Assembly (NCBI GenBank): GCA_013001045.1
Contig: JABDNG010000091.1
Location: 1-57,776, forward strand
From: Woeseiaceae bacterium
Lineage (GTDB): Bacteria; Pseudomonadota; Gammaproteobacteria; Steroidobacterales; Woeseiaceae
DNA: 57,776 bases
Reading direction: 5' to 3'
Part shown: one piece after another, positions 54,733 to 57,776 of the stretch
How positions within the stretch are numbered: position 1 is the stretch's first letter
How the letters are laid out: the number at the start of each line of letters is the position of its first letter
The notes under the pieces: model-generated
Seen by the model: only the letters and a program-made list of their open reading frames with translations
Database searches by the model: none
Told to the model about the DNA's origin: nothing
Translations under genes and position numbers: made by a program

Positions 54733-55176
54733 ATGCCTGCTTCGATGAAAAAGCGCAAGCTCATGGGCGAGATCAACGTCGTGCCGTACATCGACGTCAT
54801 GCTCGTGCTCTTGATCATCTTCATGGTCACGGCGCCGCTGTTGACCCAGGGCATCGAGGTCGAGTTGCCCAAGGCGAACGCCGAGCCCATCGAGTCTGTG
54901 CCGGACCACGACCCGCTGGTCCTGAGCGTGGATGCCGCGGGCAACCTCTATATCAACGCCGGGGACGACGAAGACAAACCGTCTTCAGGCAGCAAGATCG
55001 TCACGATCGTGTCCGTCGTTCTCGGGGAAAAACCGGAGACGCCGGTGTTCGTCAAAGCGGACCGTGCCGTGGCATACGGGAACGTCGTCGGCGCCATGGT
55101 GCTACTGCAGCAGGCCGGCGCGAATAACATCGGGTTCGTCACCGACCCGCTGGATAGCTACCCGATCCCGGAGTGA
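54733..55176 (+). CDS. tolR: TolR, Tol-Pal motor subunit
   Basis: 147 residues. One transmembrane helix carries the critical aspartate in INVVPYIDVMLVLLIIFMVT. The periplasmic ExbD-like domain (GIEVELPKANAEP to VKADRAVAYGNVVGAMVLLQ) follows. In place of the usual short hydrophilic loop there is a small insertion (GDDEDKPSSGSK). The final codon overlaps the GTG of tolA. Confidence 0.95.
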   Translation: MPASMKKRKLMGEINVVPYIDVMLVLLIIFMVTAPLLTQGIEVELPKANAEPIESVPDHDPLVLSVDAAGNLYINAGDDEDKPSSGSKIVTIVSVVLGEKPETPVFVKADRAVAYGNVVGAMVLLQQAGANNIGFVTDPLDSYPIPE

Positions 55177-56045
55177 TCGACCGCGTGTTTCGCGACTCAT
55201 ACAACATCATCCCGGCCAGCCTGGCAGTGCTGCTGCACGTGCTGATCCTCGGTTCCATGATCGCGGTCTACGACCTGGCGCGGCCAACGCCGTTTACGCC
55301 GCTGGCCGTGCAGGCGACGCTCGTCACCGAGTTTCCCGAGGTGGCGCCGCCACCGGTTGTTGAGCCCGAGCCCGTCGTGGAAGAGCTGGAGCCCGAGCCC
55401 GTCGTGGAAGAGCCGGAGCCCGAACCCGTTGTCGAAGAGCCCGAACCAGAGCCGGACAATAGCGAGGAGCTGCGGCGCCAGGCGGAGGAAGAGAAGCGCC
55501 GCCTCGACGCGCTGCTCGAAAAAGAGCGCCTTGAGAAGATTCGTCGGCAGGAAGAGGCCGAGCGCAAGAAGAAAGAAAAAGAAGAAGCAGAGCGCAAAAA
55601 GCGCGAGGAAGAGGAAAAGGAGAGGAAGCGCATCGAGGCTGAAAAACAGCGCGAGGAAGACATCCGTCGGCAGCGAGAGGAAAACGAGCGGCTGCGGCGC
55701 GAAATGGAGGCGGAGCTGCGCCAGGACGAGATTGATGCGGAATCGGAACGGCTCGCGGCCGTAGATTCAGGCCAGCTGGCGGTGTACCAGGCGATGATTC
55801 AGCAGAGGATCTACCGCAACTGGAAGGTGCCCGCCAGCGCCCAGGATGATCTGCTCTGCTCGGTTCGGGTACGCCAGGCACGCGGCGGCGACGTGCTTGG
55901 TGTATCGTTCGTGCGCTGTAACGGCGATGAAGCCGTGAAGCGGTCCATCGAGGCGGCTATTAAGCGGTCTTCGCCGTTGCCGGACCCGCCAGAGCCGAAT
56001 CTATTCGACCCCAACATATTGTTAAACTTAACCAAACAGCAATAG
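55173..56045 (+). CDS. tolA: TolA, envelope-spanning Tol-Pal protein
   Basis: 290 residues. A short cytoplasmic start and one membrane helix (SLAVLLHVLILGSMIAVYDL) are followed by a proline/glutamate segment with repeated EPEPVVEE units. A long charged coil rich in Arg, Lys and Glu reaches across the periplasm. A C-terminal domain (AVYQAMIQQRIYRNWKVPAS onward) binds TolB and Pal. The central domain is shorter than in E. coli. GTG 55173 overlaps the tolR stop. Confidence 0.93.
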   Translation: MIDRVFRDSYNIIPASLAVLLHVLILGSMIAVYDLARPTPFTPLAVQATLVTEFPEVAPPPVVEPEPVVEELEPEPVVEEPEPEPVVEEPEPEPDNSEELRRQAEEEKRRLDALLEKERLEKIRRQEEAERKKKEKEEAERKKREEEEKERKRIEAEKQREEDIRRQREENERLRREMEAELRQDEIDAESERLAAVDSGQLAVYQAMIQQRIYRNWKVPASAQDDLLCSVRVRQARGGDVLGVSFVRCNGDEAVKRSIEAAIKRSSPLPDPPEPNLFDPNILLNLTKQQ

Positions 56046-56052
56046 GTCAGAA

Positions 56053-57372
56053 ATGACAAGCAAAGAGGACATTGTGTTGCATAGACTCAAACTTAGTCTG
56101 GCCATCCTGGTATTCGTGGCCGGAAGCAGCTACGCGGAGCTCGTCATCGACGTCCAGGGTGTTGCCCAGCCAACGCCAGTGGCGATCGTGCCGTTCGGCT
56201 GGCAGGGCAGCGGAGCCGATATGCCGCTCGACGTGGCCGCCGTGATTACGAGCGACCTCAAGCGCAGCGGGCGATTCGAGCCCATTCCCGAGAGCAAGAT
56301 GCTGCAGAAGCCGACCAACGGGGCCGATGTCGATTTCCAGGACTGGAGCTTTGTGGGTGTCGAGGCGGTCGTGGTCGGCACTGTCACACAGACCGGCGAT
56401 AACGCGTACACCTTGCAGTTCCAGCTGTTCGACGTTTTTGGCCGCAATCAGCTGGTCGGCTATCGCATGCCCGCCAGCCGGGGCACGATGCGCGATGCAG
56501 CGCACCGGGCCGCCGACATGATCTACGAGAAGCTGACCGGCATCAAAGGCGTCTTCGGCACCAAGGTCGCCTATGTGACCGCGGCGCAACAGGGGCAGGG
56601 CCGTCTCTACTCCCTGATCGTCTCGGACCAGGATGGCGAAAACGAACACACGATCATGGAGAGCACGGATCCGATCATGTCGCCGGCCTGGTCTCCGGAC
56701 AGTCGCCAGCTGGCCTATGTCTCGTTCGAAGAAAATCGATCGTCGATATTCATACAGACGCTCAGGAGCGGGAATCGCTTCAAGGTCTCAGGCAAACCCG
56801 GCATCAACGGAGCCCCGGCTTTCTCGCCGGATGGCCGCAAGCTGGTCGTGACCCTCGGGGGCGTTGACGGCAACCTGGATATCTACACGCTGGATATCAC
56901 GTCGCGGCAAACCAATCGTCTGACAACCCACCGGGCGATTGACACCGAAGGCAGCTGGTCACCCGATGGCCGGTATATCTATTTCACGTCGGACCGGGCA
57001 GGCGGGCCGCAGGTCTACCGGGTATCGGCAAAAGGTGGAACGCCGGAGCGCGTTACCTTCGAAGGAAGCTATAATGCGCGGCCACGATTGTCTCCGGACG
57101 GTACGCGGCTGGCGATGGTGCATAACGACCAGGGCAATTACCGGATTGCAGTGATGAACCTGGACAAGAAAGGTCTGTTGGTCCTGTCGACGGGTCGTCA
57201 GGACGAGAGCCCGAGTTTCGCGCCCAACAGCGATATCCTGATTTATGCAACACGACAAGGGCGTAACGGAGTACTCGAAACCGTGTCAGCCGATGGCCTG
57301 ATCCGGCAAAAGATGGCGTCGGGACGTGGTGACGTCAGAGAACCGGTCTGGTCGCCGTTTCCACGGTTCTAG
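56053..57372 (+). CDS. tolB: TolB, periplasmic Tol-Pal beta-propeller protein
   Basis: 439 residues. A signal peptide (LKLSLAILVFVAGSSYA) is followed by the TolB N-terminal domain (ATPVAIVPFGWQGS-like) and a six-bladed WD40-like propeller with repeated SPDSRQLAYVS, SPDGRKLVVT and SPDGRYIYFTS units. It connects Pal with TolA. The start is uncertain. ATG 56053 has AGG six bases upstream, but it gives an acidic n-region. GTG 56074 or TTG 56077, preceded by GAGG, would give a cleaner signal peptide. Confidence 0.94.
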   Translation: MTSKEDIVLHRLKLSLAILVFVAGSSYAELVIDVQGVAQPTPVAIVPFGWQGSGADMPLDVAAVITSDLKRSGRFEPIPESKMLQKPTNGADVDFQDWSFVGVEAVVVGTVTQTGDNAYTLQFQLFDVFGRNQLVGYRMPASRGTMRDAAHRAADMIYEKLTGIKGVFGTKVAYVTAAQQGQGRLYSLIVSDQDGENEHTIMESTDPIMSPAWSPDSRQLAYVSFEENRSSIFIQTLRSGNRFKVSGKPGINGAPAFSPDGRKLVVTLGGVDGNLDIYTLDITSRQTNRLTTHRAIDTEGSWSPDGRYIYFTSDRAGGPQVYRVSAKGGTPERVTFEGSYNARPRLSPDGTRLAMVHNDQGNYRIAVMNLDKKGLLVLSTGRQDESPSFAPNSDILIYATRQGRNGVLETVSADGLIRQKMASGRGDVREPVWSPFPRF

Positions 57373-57388
57373 ATATAATAATTTGGAT

Positions 57389-57416
57389 TAAGTAATAAAC
57401 GTTACTTATTGTTTTT
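57389..57416 (+). terminator. Weak AT-rich hairpin between tolB and pal
   Basis: TAAGTAA (57389-57395) pairs with TTACTTA (57402-57408) across six bases, followed by TTGTTTTT. The stem has only one G-C pair, so it may attenuate rather than end transcription before pal. The surrounding 90 bases are strikingly AT-rich for this genome. Confidence 0.35.
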
Positions 57417-57462
57417 AATATTATTTCCTTCGAAAACGAAGGTGACAAGCAAGGACTTTCAG

Positions 57463-57776
57463 ATGTCTCATATTAAATTGGTTGCTGTTGGCCTGCTGGC
57501 CGCTTTACTCGCCGGTTGTCCGTCGAGCCCGTCTGTTCCGGACCCGGAACCGACCGATACGACGTACGGCAGCGATGGCGCGTCGACAGACGGCATGAAT
57601 GATGGCGGCATGGGAGCAGGCGAGTATCTCGACGATCCGTCGGCCGGCGAGCTGGGCATGGTCATTTACTTCGACTTCGACTCGTCGGAGGTACGTCCGC
57701 AAGACCAGGACCTCGTGGCGCGCCATGCCGTGCAGATTGGCAATGACATGCGCATTCGAGTGCGGCTCGAGGGTCA
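57463..57776 (+). CDS. pal: Peptidoglycan-associated lipoprotein Pal (partial, cut by window end)
   Basis: The first 104 codons of pal. A signal peptide with lipobox LLAGC is followed by a linker rich in Asp, Gly and Ser. The start of the OmpA-like domain (VIYFDFDSSEVRPQDQDLVA) then appears, which binds diaminopimelate in peptidoglycan. AAGGA lies seven bases before the ATG. The sequence runs off the window near LEG, so the C-terminal half is not visible. Last visible gene of the tol-pal cluster. Confidence 0.95.
   Translation, partial: MSHIKLVAVGLLAALLAGCPSSPSVPDPEPTDTTYGSDGASTDGMNDGGMGAGEYLDDPSAGELGMVIYFDFDSSEVRPQDQDLVARHAVQIGNDMRIRVRLEG

Overview
The window reads as chromosomal DNA of a free-living, aerobic gammaproteobacterium of moderately high GC. 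The best support is the gene order yebC-ruvC-ruvA-ruvB-ybgC-tolQ-tolR-tolA-tolB-pal at the right end, a RelA-type ppGpp synthetase that has lost its hydrolase motif, a stand-alone EF-G of the second type, and a sucA-sucB-lpd operon. Winged-helix regulators fused to TPRs, an AlkB hydroxylase, an alanine:sodium symporter and a DUF5658 protein would fit a marine lineage such as the Woeseiaceae or relatives. That placement is inference. I saw no rRNA, tRNA, insertion sequence, prophage or CRISPR array.

Layout. 1-3160: a decayed start of an FAD oxidoreductase gene, a YvlD-type membrane protein, a dienelactone hydrolase and a secreted M28 peptidase. 3184-5502: an ExeA-like ATPase with ten tandem 14-residue repeats. 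5751-11049: an RND efflux adaptor and pump, then rarD. 11064-16034: EF-G, a YugP-like zinc peptidase and an SLC13/RCK permease. 16213-18844: a sigma-54-type promoter driving a 77-residue orphan gene, an M19 dipeptidase lipoprotein, a DUF4389 protein, a plasmid-like ribbon-helix-helix (RHH)/ParC-like pair and a 34-residue membrane ORF. 18864-22941: a MOSC protein, a two-component system, and an SPFH-RHH-small membrane protein operon behind paired palindromic operators. 22945-25802: three exported proteins on the minus strand. 25954-27974: a zinc-ribbon gene coupled to queC-queE. 28240-33932: a membrane protein, fhs, a second RHH pair divergent from a winged-helix/TPR regulator, and arfB. 34145-39867: an amine oxidase, an outer-membrane barrel, a double-glycine-leader peptide facing a CPBP protease, alkB, a cytochrome c lipoprotein and a DUF5658 protein. 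39983-45536: sucA-sucB-lpd. 45551-48503: an alanine symporter and an NfeD-SPFH pair. 48516-57776: relA, then the yebC-ruv-tol-pal block, with pal cut by the window end.

The right half is core metabolism and envelope maintenance: Holliday-junction processing, the Tol-Pal trans-envelope machine, the 2-oxoglutarate dehydrogenase complex and stringent response. The unusual material is a scatter of small cassettes. Three separate RHH regulators each sit beside a small uncharacterised partner, and each has distinct repeated or palindromic DNA in its upstream region. There is also a bacteriocin-type leader peptide with a very acidic core next to an intramembrane protease, and a tiny conserved-looking gene under a near-consensus sigma-54 promoter. 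These are the best candidates for undescribed biology.
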